A stretch of 64,000 nt of DNA from Selaginella tamariscina (lineage: Eukaryota > Streptophyta > Lycopodiopsida > Selaginellales > Selaginellaceae). Both the position numbers and the translations under genes were made by a program. The notes under the pieces were generated by a model. The model saw only the letters and a list, made by a program, of their open reading frames with translations. It did not search any database and had not been told where the DNA came from. Below, piece by piece: positions 1 to 12,810 of the stretch; the first letter of the stretch is position 1, and every line of letters begins with the position of its first letter. Location: positions 1 through 64,000 of the forward strand of contig PUQB01000056.1 in assembly GCA_003024785.1 (NCBI GenBank), read 5' to 3'.

Positions 1-1520
1 CCAGGATTTGCATTGCTCAGAGGTTTTAAACATGGTTACAGTGAGTTAGTCATATATAAAATATGTGTAAATATCATATTTGAGACAACGAACTTGTAAA
101 CGTTAGTCCATTGAATTAAACAGTTATACATTGGTGGCTTATGTATACATAGGCATTGTTATTTTAATAAATGAAATATATATTTTATTGTGTAAAGATA
201 CACCTCTCTCTCACTCTCGTTTTAATATGAACCTCTGTAATAATAAAATAATGATTACACTACTCAATTAATTCTTTTTCTGTTATTATAAAATGGTTTA
301 TTAATTCTTAAACGATATAAGTTTCCAAGCATACACTCGGCCCATATCATGTAGATGAACCATGTATAGGTTGATGTACTTAACACTTCCAGGTCAAGTT
401 TGACCTGACTTGACCTCTACAATTTGACGATGCTGTTAATTAAGGAACTTGGTCGCTATAATATTATTGAAGAAAAGAAATCCTTCAAAATCCAATTCAC
501 AATCAATCTTTCACAATCAATCTCAATTAAGTAACAGGCAAAAGAAACTAAGTCTAGTGCTTAGTAAGAAAGAGCAAGATATTACGCTCCTGCTATAGAA
601 GTAGCCACCTCAATCTACTTGTTGCCTAGTCTGTAACTTCACCATGTAGGAGATGGCAACAACATGTCATTGTTGATTGATAATGCTTGTTTGTCCTGTA
701 AGAAAATGATTCAACATGACTCTTGAAAATCTTGAATGCCTCCAACGTTTATCATATATTCTGTAGAAAAAGACACTTGTCCTCGTGTTGAAGTATCAAA
801 TATTTGCACTGGATTATGTCACAAACTTATCTTGATCCACACAAATATGAATAAACCAACTTTAGCACAGATGTAGCCCTGGTACATAGCCATCTAGCAT
901 AAATGTAGCCTTGCACATAGCCATCTAGCACAAATGTAGAATTAGTATACATGCTTATTATTATGAATCATTCAGATATACAAAGTTTATGTTGATGTTA
1001 GTATATGTTAATATTGAAATATTTTTTTTTTAAATGTTTTGCAATAAGGAATAATTCAAGGTTCAGATTTAAATTTAAAACCAGAGGTTTATATGTAAAT
1101 CTAGAATTAAAAGTTTAAATTCAGAGAGGTCCAAATTTAAATCCAAAATTAAATGTCCATATTTAAATAAAAGATTCATATTTATATCGACCGAATAGGA
1201 CACCAAGTCCTAATATATAAAAAAGACTAACCTTAAGATTTTAATATTCTGGTTTAATATCAGTTATTGGTTGATTCTTTGTAATACTAACCAATTAATA
1301 TATCTTCTTTTTTTTTCCACTAAAAAATTTCATTTATTTTCTATTATAAGCTTCGGCATTGATAGTTTGAACTAGAATCCTTTAATATTAGTTATGTTTA
1401 CATAATGATAATAATCGAAATCACTTAACAAGATTAGGTATACATGTTGGAAAGTTTGTAGTAAGAGAACCAATAGCTAATGAATAAAAATGAACGATTA
1501 ATGGTAGAAAAACATGAACT
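1..1520. other. AT-rich spacer, no gene seen
   Basis: This stretch is AT-rich with frequent stops in all frames. I see no domain, tRNA or clear repeat. A segment near 630-665 weakly resembles the end of the LTR at 4380-4844, so part of the stretch may be the decayed 5' LTR and leader of the chromovirus that follows; the match is too weak to call. Confidence 0.5.
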
Positions 1521-1539
1521 TACGAGGATTAAAGAATGG

Positions 1540-4500
1540 TAAGATTAAGTTATTACAAGGTAAGCCTTCAAGCTTGGGTTTCTCTACACCATCGTGGGAA
1601 CCTAAGGTTAGTCTATTAAAAAGGTTCGACAGCATAAGATCCCAATTTTATAAGTTCATAAATCAGGTTTGTTTGGTCATTTGGATGAACCCTAGTCACT
1701 AAGGGGATGATTGTTCAAAGGTGAGTTTAATCAGATTACTACTCACTAGTACAACTTGAGTTTGGTTTGCACCTTTATTGAAGAAAAACTCACCATTATT
1801 GGACAACTTCAAACTGTTCATTTTAGAGTTTAAGTATTGTTTTAGTAACACCGATAGTGTTTGCAATGTAATTAACAAGATTCATCGACTTCAACAAAGT
1901 AACCATCTAGCATTAGTATACGCATCGAAGTTCAACCTTTTGACATGCCATGGGATGAGGAAGCTATAATTAATCAATATCGCCAAGGGCTTCATAATGA
2001 TATCAAGGGCTTTGTAACGATGTCAAGGACGTCCTCCTAACATTTTACAAGGACCCGTAATTCTCTTCGAGGTTATTAGTCATGCCATACGGTGTGACAA
2101 TTGGTTATTTGAACGCTACTCAAAACGATTTCAACAATCTCATTCGAGATAATACATTTATGTAGCAGCAGTGGCTTCACCCTAGTAGCACCAATGAGAA
2201 ACTATGGACATGCTTTAACCTCAACTTAAGGACCAGTCCCGAGGTCACTCAAGCTCGATGCTAAGGTCCCCTAACCCCAATTGAGAAGCAAGCAACGTCG
2301 TAGGGTCAATGGTTCGTGTCTTTATTGTGGTGGCTTTGGTTATATCGTAATCAATTGCCCAAACAAGTCAAGGACGACGTTCACCCTACGAATCCTCAAC
2401 TCATCATGATCAACCACGTTCACCATGAGAGTCCCAAGCTTTTAAGATGAAGTAACAATTTCAAAGTTCTTAACAAGTTGGATGAAGAGTTAAATGAGTA
2501 AGTCCAACCAAAATAGGAATCATTTAATTGGACAATTTTAAACATGAAGAATCCTTGTAAACAACTAGTTTCATTTCGTCGTCTCAAGTTGGTAAGTCAT
2601 TTACAACACAAATTGAACTTTGCATGGCCAAGGGTCACAAGGTTGTAGCATTGACTTTGAAGCCAATGCTTGTTTCATGAATTGCACTTTGAATGTTGAC
2701 ACTTTATTTCCCTAAAGAAGTTCCCGTACCAAGCTCATTGGACCCATCAAATCCTCTCTGTGTTCGATTTCAAAATCAAATATCGACTTGACACTTAGCA
2801 AGTTCAATCTGACACACTTTCAGTGAGCGTATTTGGCATTGCATGCTGGTGACATCGAGTTTGATCAACAAAAGCAAGTGGTACTTGGTTCTGAACGCCT
2901 CTAAGCACTTGCCATTCTTGTTGCACCCTTCAACTCCGGCCTTCTTGACACTATCCTCTTTGAACTATTCTCTAATCCGCTAGCTTAAGATATCTTGTGT
3001 CACCTCGCAGGTAACACTCCATCCGTCTTATGACTCGGCTACAATTTATTCTGATTCACCAATAGTCTGCTTCTTCGTAATGATTTGGTTTATGTTTCAC
3101 AGGGTGACGCTCGACTTCAACTGTTGCAGTCTCATCACAACACTCTGCTTGCTGGTCACTTTGACGTTACAAAAATAATGGAACTAATCAGTTGTAACTA
3201 TTGGTGGCCCCGACTATGTCAATTGGTGGAAGAGTTTATTTGTACCTGTGACATCTATGCTTGCTCTAAAATTCCTTGTCATTACTCATATGGTCTCCTC
3301 TAACCGCTTCCAGCTCCAATAACACCTTGGTCTTGCATCTCGATGGACTTTATGACTGATTTGCCGCTAGCTCAATTTGACACTATTCTCGTCGTTGTGG
3401 ATCATTTTACTAAGATGGCTCACTTCTTACCGTGTACGAAGACTATCTCCAGTGAAGAGACAGCTAACTTAGTTAAAGGACGTTTTTCAGTTACATGGAC
3501 TCCCTGACAACATTGTTAGCGATCATGATCCATAGTTTATTGCCAAGTTCTGACAATGACTTCTCGACCTACTCAAGATCAAGAGGTCATTATCTTCGGG
3601 TTATCATCCAAAATCTGATGATCAATTAGAATGCACTATCTAGACCCTCGAATAGTATTTATGGTGCTTCATCAACTACTAACATGATGATTGGTTACTA
3701 TTATTGCCCTTAGTTGAGTTCTCTACAACAACTTTAAGCATGCATCAATTGGTATGTCACCCTTCTATGCCTTGACAAGTCAAACATCTATAATGGAGTT
3801 TTGATACACATGAGAGTTTGATAAATCCATTTGCTAAAGATTGACTTGACCATCTCTAGTTTGTCTAAGCTACACTTCATTAACATCTTCTGAAGGCATA
3901 GGAACATTAGTAGACAAATGTTGATTGGTATCATAAAGACGGTCTAGTTATTAGGTTGGTGAATAGGTCTGGCTTCTTCGATGCAACATTAAGACTACAC
4001 GACCTTGTGAAAAGTTCGACTATCAATGCCTTGGCCCATTTTTGGTGGCATCTCGTATTAATGATGTGTATTAATTGGACTTCCTTCTTCACATTCATCC
4101 AATATTCCATGTTTCTCTACCATCTGAACATGCTCCTTGGCCGAACTTTACTACCTCTAGCTCCAGTTACAGTTGACAATGATTTGAAATACAAAGTCAA
4201 CAAAATCTAGACTCCAAGTTCCTTCGTTGTTGACTCTATTACTTGGTCAACTGGGTTGGCTACCCTCCAAGTGAACATTTCTTGGAAACCCGCAATGAAT
4301 CTGCAACACGTTTGCAACGTCGTCAACGAGTTTTATCGCATGTATTTGGACAAGCCCAGCTCTCGAAGGAGAGGGGTGGTGTGACGTTTGACTATGTCAC
4401 ACAGATACGGATACAAATATGGATATGAATAAGGACACAGATATGGATATGGATAAAGATAGTACTTTCTCTTATATATAATGCATTAGTAATGATTACT

Positions 4501-4844
4501 TGCAATATGATTATAATGTTTATATTGTATTGTGAAATCTTGGGATAAAGATTATTAAAGTTAACCAAGTCTAGAATAAGGATATGGAAAGGGATAAGGG
4601 TCACTAAATTTAGATTTGGATTTCCTTATAGTATATAAATACATGATTAGGGTTAAGCATTCTAGTTCAATGCTAGTTTATAAGCTAAGCCTCTTGTCTT
4701 GTTTTGATCTTTGTAATCCAGCTTGTTTTTTGTCTTCTCGACTTGGTTCCTGACACTCACTTTTAGAAACTTCCATAGTTTAGTATTAAGCTCATTTCAC
4801 TTGCAGTATTTACTTCACCATTGTAGCTATTGCCACCTTCAACA
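1540..4844 (+). mobile_element. G1: decayed Ty3 chromovirus remnant
   Basis: A fossil Ty3/gypsy element of the chromovirus group, heavily broken, with the reverse-transcriptase part largely missing. Parts in order: gag remnant (about 1600-2150; FINQVCLVIWMNPS and the KNSPLLDNFKLFILEFK stretch resemble the gag of the N elements at 39-60 kb), a zinc-knuckle remnant near 2310-2370, a protease trace (ANACFM, about 2655-2700), the integrase zinc-binding and core region (about 3085-3720; NYWWPRL, then SMDFMTDLPLAQFDTILVVV), and a chromodomain (about 4230-4340; LVNWVGYPPSEH). A purine-rich tract (about 4367-4379) precedes the 3' LTR. The gag and protease wording ties it to the N family, but as an older, separate lineage. 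Confidence 0.85.
4380..4844 (+). repeat. 3' LTR of G1
   Basis: The repeat starts TGTGACGTTTG directly after a purine tract and ends CTTCAACA. A TATA-like TATATAAA lies at 4632-4639. The left part holds a run of hexamer-like GGATAT(G/A) units (about 4398-4460). It cannot be paired here with a convincing 5' LTR, so the boundaries rest on the polypurine tract at one end and a primer-site-like sequence at the other. Confidence 0.6.
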
Positions 4845-5645
4845 TGATATAGAGCCAATTTCCATTTCAGAAAGAAAGGCCTTTGTTGGATAGAAGGTAG
4901 AAAAGATGGCATGAATGCAACCAAGTAATCAACTTAGTACTTAGACATGATGTATTTGACGAAAAGGGGTTTGAGAGTTGGAGGTAGTTGATGGAGTTGT
5001 ACTTGTGTGCGAAGCTTGTTTAGGAAGTGGTAAATGGAATTGAGAAGCTTGTGGTGCACATGCTTGATGATGAAGATAGACAACAACACATTGGCATGTA
5101 TTGCCATGTGCTAAAGGTAGGTTGGAACTGGACTTCACATTGAGTTTGAAGATTTACATTTCCCTAATGGTGATAATTTTTGGGATTATACTGGTAAGAT
5201 CCAAGAATATATTGATATTTTAGTAGCAATAGACAAGGAGCATCATTGAGTTTTTAGATGCATAATAGAAATTAAAGCTATTTGTATTTCTTCCAAGATT
5301 TTGAGAAGACTACATTGCTAACACAAGATCTTGAGAAGGCTGCATTGCTAACATGCTCATAAGCAAGAAGAAACCATGTCCATTGAGGGTGAATGACTTC
5401 TCGTAGTTGGATCTCATAAACAAGACTCCTAGGTCTGAAAAAGCTTGCTTTGCCAAGAACTGAAAGTAAAAAGGCAAGCAAGAAAGTAAAAAAAGTAATA
5501 GTAGTAACTAAAGAAAGAGAAGTGGAAACACATGAATAAGCAAGGAAGGGTAGTGTCATGTGTCCTTTGATATGGTCATTATGGTCAAAAATGTCCCAAA
5601 AATCAATAGTCCAATAACATTAGTAATACAAGGCGATTAAGTCTG
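4845..5645. other. Primer-site-like sequence, then unassigned DNA
   Basis: Positions 4845-4857 (TGATATAGAGCCA) resemble the plant initiator-Met primer-binding site TGGTATCAGAGCCA and follow directly on the LTR end. Downstream there are short open stretches (for example ...VVHMLDDEDRQQHIGMY at about 5040-5110) that I cannot assign to any family. No host gene is seen. Confidence 0.35.
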
Positions 5646-7352
5646 TGTTAAACACCATTTGTCATAGTTTTTACTATGACTCTTCTTTACTTTGGTCGTT
5701 AACTGTTATTACCTATTGAACTATGTTGATAAGCCTTAGGTGTAGAAGAAATAGGCCCGCTTAGTGCACTTGGATATTTAATGATGGTTTAACCGGGTGT
5801 CATTAGGTATTTGCAAGAAATTATGGGCGAAGCTAGCACTTCCATTTAGAAAACTCTTACCCTAGTTTTTTGTGTCCCAATTAGGTTTTTAGGTGGTTCT
5901 GGTGAGTTCGGCATGTCAAATATGGTTAGAAACACCTTAGGGTTGCCCTAATCCCACGCCCTAAACCCCCCAAGTTAGGGTTTAGGGGTTAATGGGTCAT
6001 TAATTAATTCACCAAGTATATTCCCTCTGGGAATAAGATTCTGTGCCAACCCACTCATGTAAATAGGAAAAAAGGAGGGGGACTCTATCACATATATTAA
6101 GTAATACATGTAGGAGGGTTCATGACTGAGTTCATTGCTCTTCTTCCAATGCAAGCCTTAACTTGTGTCATTAAGGTACAACCCTTTGTTGTGCCGCCTT
6201 AACTTCCAGATAATAAGGGTATGTCTCACCTTCGGGGTAACTTACCCTTAACATTGATGAATCCGTGCTTGGGAGGTATTGTGAAACCACACGTTACAAG
6301 AGGTAGAGATTGAGGCTTGTCTCCAACCTCCTTCTCCACGTCAAGCTAGATGTAGCACTCATGGCTAAGCAAGGCACATCCGTGTCCTTGTTCAACTATG
6401 AGTGTGGGATCTTGTTTCACATGTTCACGTTACCAGTTCCTAGGGTTCACTAAAGGATTCTAGAGTTGGCATTTAGGAGCCACATTTATGACACTTGGTG
6501 CAACTCTTGAATTTAAGGGTTATGGCATGATAGGCCACATCGTGAAAGGCAGTGTCACATGGAGATGTGACACTGGGCTAGACGTCACATGGTACAATGC
6601 CCAAGGCATGCCCTTCGGGATTGTGTCTTGGGTTTGTCACCAAGGGGTTGGATACTATATTAAACAGGCATGCTTGTGCTTGCACTAGGGTGCTAAGCCT
6701 TAGACATCTGCTCAAGGGAGGTTATGTATCGTAACTAGGTGTGCTTTGGCACACTTGGCTAAGGGAGTGTTCTCCTTGGAATCTAGGGGTTGAACAACCT
6801 AAGCTTGTTAGTAGAGCCCTTTCGTGAAGCACTCGTAAGGTCATGTACGTAGAGTTATCCAAACCTAGTCTTAAGGAGTTTGCTTAGCAGAACACTCGTG
6901 TCCGCCTACGACACACACTCGTGTCCTCACTAAGTACTAGCCCTAGGTCTAGGGTATACTTGGTCACTCAAACCCTTGGGGGTTAGTCGTGGTTCAGGGT
7001 ACCCTTTGTCGCCCCCGGATGAGGGTGATTCCTCAAGGGGTAAGTGACAATGCCTTAGCTCTACCATGGGGGTATGTGTGAGACACATCTCCTCTATGGG
7101 GTTAGGGCATGAGCTTGTCTAAGTCTACTAGGATAAGATCCTAAAGTCTACTCAGGTTATTCTCTAGGGTTCGAGAGATGGTCATTCTAGAGAACTTAGA
7201 GTAGGACACTAGGTTTCTACCTAATTAGGCATCTAAGTCAGACTCTTGGGGTCATTTTTGAAGACTTAGTGTTGCTCACATAGGGTGATGACACCGGAAG
7301 GCTACTTGGCAGCCACGTGTTGGCCCTTCGGGTTAAAACTCTGACACCATTG
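5646..7352. repeat. S1: 1.7-kb non-coding dispersed repeat
   Basis: It matches, piece by piece, the segments 38936-39571, 44317-44964 and 60741-60997, which are one second copy split by Ty3 insertions. The shared unit begins near TGTTA and ends CTGACA, so it could be a long solo LTR (TG...CA) of an unidentified element, but no target duplication is visible and no coding domain is found. It is rich in CTAGG/TTAGGG-like words and includes a telomere-like inverted repeat (about 5960-5989) and a perfect hairpin (6550-6575). Confidence 0.7.
6550..6575. repeat. Perfect 11-bp hairpin with 4-nt loop
   Basis: CAGTGTCACAT at 6550-6560 and ATGTGACACTG at 6565-6575 are exact reverse complements separated by GGAG. 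The equivalent place in the second S copy (near 44470) lacks it. Confidence 0.9.
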
Positions 7353-7807
7353 ATATACACGTTTCATATACATGTATTATGTGTCAATAGATTTGTATAG
7401 GCAACCTATATTGTCTTCATGTAGGTTGCATCTATGACCTTGTAATTTTTATGTTGTAGCTCTAGCCATGTATATTGTTATGTATAATTCAATCATCTTG
7501 TAGGGGTATTATTGTTTGTATAACATAATATATTTTAGTTTTGTAATTTATGCTTGTAGTTTTAGTATATATATTTGTTTATACATTTATTTGTAGTTTA
7601 TGCCCAATTTATAACTAGCTTATTATATCTTCATATGTATCTTGTGAAGGTCAATCTTTTGTTTGCTCAACTTCTTCATTCAACCCATTGGAAGCTCAAA
7701 GTCTTCTTGCTCCTCATTGTTCTCATCTTGCTTAGAACATGTGTTATAACAAAGATCAAAAAATATAAATACATTCACACATGGTATTCTAAGGCATACA
7801 TGTAACA
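7353..7807. other. AT-rich spacer between S1 and C1
   Basis: No conserved domain is seen. A 76-residue open frame (7575-7805) is hydrophobic and Leu/Ile-rich through base composition, and I do not regard it as a gene. Confidence 0.45.
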
Positions 7808-7907
7808 TGTTGTGGAGCATACTTGCCACTCACTAGTTAGGTCACAATGGTTAGGGCTTTGGTCCGTGTGGCTGCTTGCAAGGTGCGCTTGATCTCATTT
7901 TGTGTCA
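7808..7907 (+). repeat. 5' LTR of C1 (short form)
   Basis: It starts TGTTGTGGAGCATACTTGCC and ends TTTTGTGTCA. Its first ~55 bp match the start of the 3' LTR at 12409 (shared CACTCACTAGTTAGGTCA) and its end matches the end of that LTR, but the middle is absent, so the two LTRs differ about fourfold in length. Confidence 0.75.
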
Positions 7908-7919
7908 TGGTATCAGAGC
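7908..7919 (+). promoter_or_regulatory. Primer-binding site (initiator-Met tRNA), C1
   Basis: TGGTATCAGAGC immediately follows the LTR end TGTGTCA. This is the standard plant LTR-element site complementary to the 3' end of initiator methionine tRNA. Confidence 0.9.
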
Positions 7920-10011
7920 TTGAGTAGTGCCATGGAAGAAAAGTTGTCCATTCAAGAGTTTGATGGGGAAGGTTTTGAAGGATTCAAGATGCATCTTGAA
8001 TCCTACCTCATGTTCCACAACTTGTTGAGTATTGTAGATGAGGCAAAACTACTACCTCCCTCAATTGCTTGTGTTGCTGAAGTTCATGATTGAACCTTCA
8101 AAAATTCCAAGGCAAAGGGGAGCATTGCTATGTGCTTGTCCTCCAATCTCCTCTTTGATGCTCATCCATACCTAAGTCTATAGCTATAACACTTTGGAAG
8201 TGGCTTGCAGACACGTATGGTGCCAAAAGTAAATGGACATTTTCAACATCCATTCCCAGATGGACTTTCTAAAGTTGGAGGAAAATGGCAACATCCAGAC
8301 ACACACAGCCAAGCTTCAGGGCTTCTTCACCCAACTTGTAGCTGTTGGAGCTACACACAACCTCACTAATGAGCAACAAAGGCTACGGCTCTACAGATCC
8401 TTGCCAGGTAGCTGGAAGAATGCACTTGAGAATCCGCTCCTCCAGCTAGGGATGTCTTGGGCAGTTGCTATGAGAAATCTTCGAAACATTGAGGCTATGC
8501 AAAGCGAGCAAGTGGAAATGCCACATGCAATGTATGCTTCAAAGGCTACTGGTGATTCCAAGGTGACAAAACCGCATGCAATAACAAATGCCTAGGCAAG
8601 GCTCTGGGGCACATACCAAGCCCATGCTTGACAAGAATCATTGTGCTTGCCACCTCGAGATGGGACACTAAGCTCGAGATTGCACAGCTCCAAAGCATGT
8701 TAAGTACCTAGTTACTGCTACAAAGCCAACTTGCTCAAGAGTGACAGAGTTGGCATGGGGAATGGCGCTGATGAGGAGCTCTACAATGCAGAGGCAATTG
8801 TGGCACCGGAGTAGGTGGCTTTTAGACTCTAGTTGTTAGTCTTATGGGCAATAAGAATAATCTCTTTGAGTATTACCAGCAAAGCAATAATAAACATGGT
8901 GTCCATCTTAGTGACGACACCATTATAGTCGTGGAGGGTGTTGGTCAATTTTGGGTCTCACTTGATCATGGGAGAACAATGGCATTCAATGGTGTCATGC
9001 ACGTCTCCAACTTGTGATGGAACTTAATGTATATCACCAAGATATGCAATCAAAGTGCAGTGGTCGTCTTTGATGCAAAGGGAGTTTCCATGGTGAACTC
9101 TAAACAGTTGCTTTGTAGGCAATGCATAGGGGACTTGTATAATATTACTGTTGTCAATCTAATTCATGCCTTCAAACTTCTCGAGGGGGCTAATATTCAT
9201 GCCAAGCTATGGCACAAAGGTTTAATCATGTGAATTATCAATCTCTCCAATGGATGAAATTCACAACATCGTGATTGGGTTGGATTTTGGATGTGTTCCA
9301 TCCATGTTTTGTGAAGCTTACATTTTAGGCAAGCATCACTACAGGAATTTCTCTCCTCACAAGCATTGGTGAGCAACCTCCTAGACTTAGTCCATTCGGA
9401 TCTTTGTGGCCCCATGGATGTGCCTAGCCATGATGGTGCAAAGTATTTCATCAATTCATTAATGATTACAATCACTGAACATGCATCCATTTCTTGTTAT
9501 GCAAGAGTGATACCATTACTGTTTTTTTAAACGTACAAAGCCTATATTAAAAATCTTCTAAGACGCAAGATCAAAGCCCTTTGGGTTGATGGAGGTGGTG
9601 AATACCTCAACAATGAACCTTGAGGCATTTGTCATAATGCAAGCATATAAGGCTTCAAGCTATGTCTCAATACACCCTGCAACAAAATGGTGTTGCAAAG
9701 AGGAAAGACGCACTTTTGTCAATGCTTCTTGTGCTTTGCTAGCCAATGCACATTTGAACAAGACCTTTTGGCAAGAGGCTGTGGCAACGACAATGCATGA
9801 TCAAAATTGCCTCACCATGATTGTCTTAGATGGTAGGACCCCCAAGAAGTTTTGGACTAGCTCCCTCCTGACATGTCTCACTTTTGGGCATTTGGTTGTG
9901 CTGCATATGCACATACCTCTAATCAACTTTGAAAAAAGCTTGATCCTAAAAGCAAGAAATTCATTCTTGTGGAAAGATGATGATATTAGAAGAAAAGTTT
10001 ATAAATTGTGG

Positions 10012-11038
10012 AATCCTACATCTCATAGGTCACTCGTAAGCACTGATGTAGTGTTCAATGAGGATGACTTTCCCATGCACTCGATTGCTCATGAAGACCC
10101 CCTTTCATTGATGAGGCACTTCTTGTTCCTTTGGTATCATTGCTAGATGCAATCCACCCTTGCCTTCGCCCTATTCAAGATATGCATATAGAACCCCTTC
10201 TAAAGAATCAACAGCCTTCGGACTTGCTTGATCAAGATGCCCTCAAGTTGATGCTCAACCTCAAACATCTCCACCACCTTATCAATGTCATGGCATGCTT
10301 GATCCCATGCTTATTCTTGATCATCCTCAGGAGCATCGATCCTCATTAAAAGTCCAAGAAAATGCAAAAACAGATGTCGCGAAGCTTAATGACTTCTGTG
10401 GGCTTGTTTATGCCAACACACCCTTAACTTGCAATGAGGCAACCTATGGGTCTGAAGCTCAATTTTGGATGGAAGCCATTATGGAAGAATTTGCTTCCAT
10501 TCGGGTTAATGGCACTTTTGCATAAATTGTGGAATCCTACATCTCATAAGTCACTCGTAGCACTGATGTAGTGTTCAATGAGGATGACTTTCCCATGCAC
10601 TCGGTTGCTCATGAAGACTATCTTTCATTGATGAGGACGTCATGTTCCTTTGGTATCGTTGCTAGATGTAATCCACTCTTACCTTCACCCTATTCAAGAT
10701 ATGTATATAGAACCCCTTCTAGAGAATCAACAGCCTTCGGACTTGCTTGATCAAGATGCCCCTCAAGTTGATGCTCAATCAAACATCTCCACCACCTTAT
10801 TGATGTAGTGGCATGCTTGATCCCATGCTTATTCTTGATCATCCTTAGGAGCGTCGATCCTCATTAAAAGTCTAACAAAATGCAAAAACAGATGTCGTGA
10901 AGCTTAATGACTTCTGTGGGCTTGTTTATGCCAGCATACCCTAACTTGCAATGAGGCAACCTATGGGCCTGAAGCTCAATTTTGGATGGAAGCCATTACA
11001 GAAGAATTTGCTTCCATTCGGGTTAATGGCACTTTTGC
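10012..11038 (+). repeat. 511-bp tandem duplication inside C1 pol
   Basis: The unit beginning TAAATTGTGGAATCCTACAT at 10012 is repeated at 10523, and both units end ...GGCACTTTTGCA (10523 and 11039). The two copies differ by scattered substitutions and short length changes, so the duplication is old. It covers the integrase-to-RT linker and the start of the RT region. Confidence 0.9.
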
Positions 11039-12408
11039 ACAAGTGGATTCTGCACCAAAGGACTTCACATACTGGATCCCAAATGGATCCTTTTCCAAAA
11101 AAATATGGCAAAGATGGTCAGGTAGTACGTTACAAGGCATGGTTGGTTATTCATAGCTTTTGTTAAGTCCATGGTTTCAACTATGACAAAATATTCTCCC
11201 CTATTGTCAAAATAGCCAACCTTCATACCTCTTTTGCTCTTGCGATGCTCACAATGGCAAGTCCACCATACGGATGTCAAGACTACATTTCTAAATGGAG
11301 ACTTGCAAGAGGATATCTACATGCATATATCTCCTGGGTTTGAGGATGATCTTGTGCCTAGTGGAGCTATATAGCAACTATGAAAAGCTTTGCATGGTTT
11401 TGAAACAAAGTTCCCGCGTCTAGTATCAGCAATTTGATGTTACCTTACCAAGTTGATCACAATGTCTACATCAAAGGTCATGAAGAGAGCATGATCATTG
11501 TTGCTCTTTACATTGATGACTTGCTCATCACAGGTGATGATTCAAATGCCATTGTTGCTCTAAAAATGCTCTTGGCCAATAGTTCCAGATGAAGTATCCT
11601 ATTTTCTTGGCTTTGAGGTCACACAAGATCCTAAGTCTAAAAACTTCATACTCAGTCAGCGTTGAAAGATAGACGTTTTGCTTGACCGATTTGGCATGTG
11701 AGATTGCCACCCCGTCAAGACCCCGATGGTTGTCAATGCCATTGATCTCACAGTTGATTAGTTAAGCACACCTTACCATCAGGGACTCCTTATCATAGTC
11801 TCATTGGTTGCCTCACATATTTGGCTCTCTCGACTCGCCCCAACATTGCATATGCAACTATCCCTTGAGTTAGTTCAACACGTCACCAACCACCACACAT
11901 TGGCAGCTACCAGGTGCATAGTGAGATACCTTCAAGGCACCATGGATTATGACATTTGTGGAGATACATCATTGACGTGCTACACGGATGTTAGGCCAAT
12001 AAAATGACCATCAATCCACTTCTAATATCTATCTTTGCCTCTCGGAGGGAGTCATTGTGTGGGCCTCCAAGTGGCAAATTGTGGTGGCGCTCTTTAGCAC
12101 TGAAACTAAGCACTACTAGTAGTAGAGAAGTGGTATGGCCTCGGGGACTCCTTGCTAAGTTGGGATGTGCATGAAACAACTCTATTCCTTGGTGCGACAA
12201 CTTGAGTAGCATTGCTATGTCCAAGAACCCATCCAACATGCTTGCTCCAAGCACATCCAAGTTCAATTTCACTAAGTGTGAGAGCTAGTTGACGAAGGCA
12301 CGTTAGCAGTTCAACACCTTGGACGAAGAACATGCCAGCCAATCTTCTCACCAATCACCTTCTTTATGACAAGTTTGGTTTGGTGAGTGGCTTTGGTTTG
12401 GGGGGAAG

Positions 12409-12810
12409 TGTTGCATGGCATACTTTGCCACTCACTAGTTAGGTCATAGTGGTTAGGGCAATTCAAGTGTTCAAGCTACACACATGCAAACTAACATGAT
12501 TGAGCCATACATAGGCATTCAATACTTGGTTGTGCATGTGAAAAGCATTTAACATAATCGACATTTTAGGTATGCTAACAAACTATTAGCATGACGTATA
12601 AGTGTCACAAAAGAGACATAATATAGTTATTAGCATTCAATAGTGAGCCATCTTGCAATTGGTTACTTATCTTGTCCTTATACATGACTTCATGTAGTCT
12701 TTGTAATCCATATATGGATTAAAACAAGTTATAAAGAATAAACAAAAAATATTGTGCCTTGTCCAAGTATGTTGAGACCATCTCCATTTGTTGTACTTAC
12801 TTTTTGTGTA
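12409..12810 (+). repeat. 3' LTR of C1
   Basis: It follows a polypurine tract (TTTGGGGGGAAG) and starts TGTTGCATGGCATAC. It ends near TTTTTGTGTA, matching the end of the 5' LTR. At 12811 the sequence returns to the minus-strand copia C3. Confidence 0.7.

Larger units (their letters stand above)
7808..12810 (+). mobile_element. C1: Ty1/copia remnant
   Basis: A fossil copia element, broken many times. Parts in order: short 5' LTR (7808-7907), initiator-Met primer site (7908-7919), gag (about 7931-8600), zinc-knuckle trace (about 8635-8700), protease trace (about 8815-8840), integrase (about 9230-9900; DLVHSDLCGPMDVP wording at about 9380-9430 and WVDGGGEYLNN at about 9580-9610), reverse transcriptase (about 11040-11900; ALYIDDLLIT wording near 11500-11530), RNase H (about 11980-12350), polypurine tract (about 12396-12408) and 3' LTR (12409-12810). 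The order protease-integrase-RT-RNase H identifies copia. The element interrupts the older minus-strand copia C3 on its right side. Confidence 0.85.
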
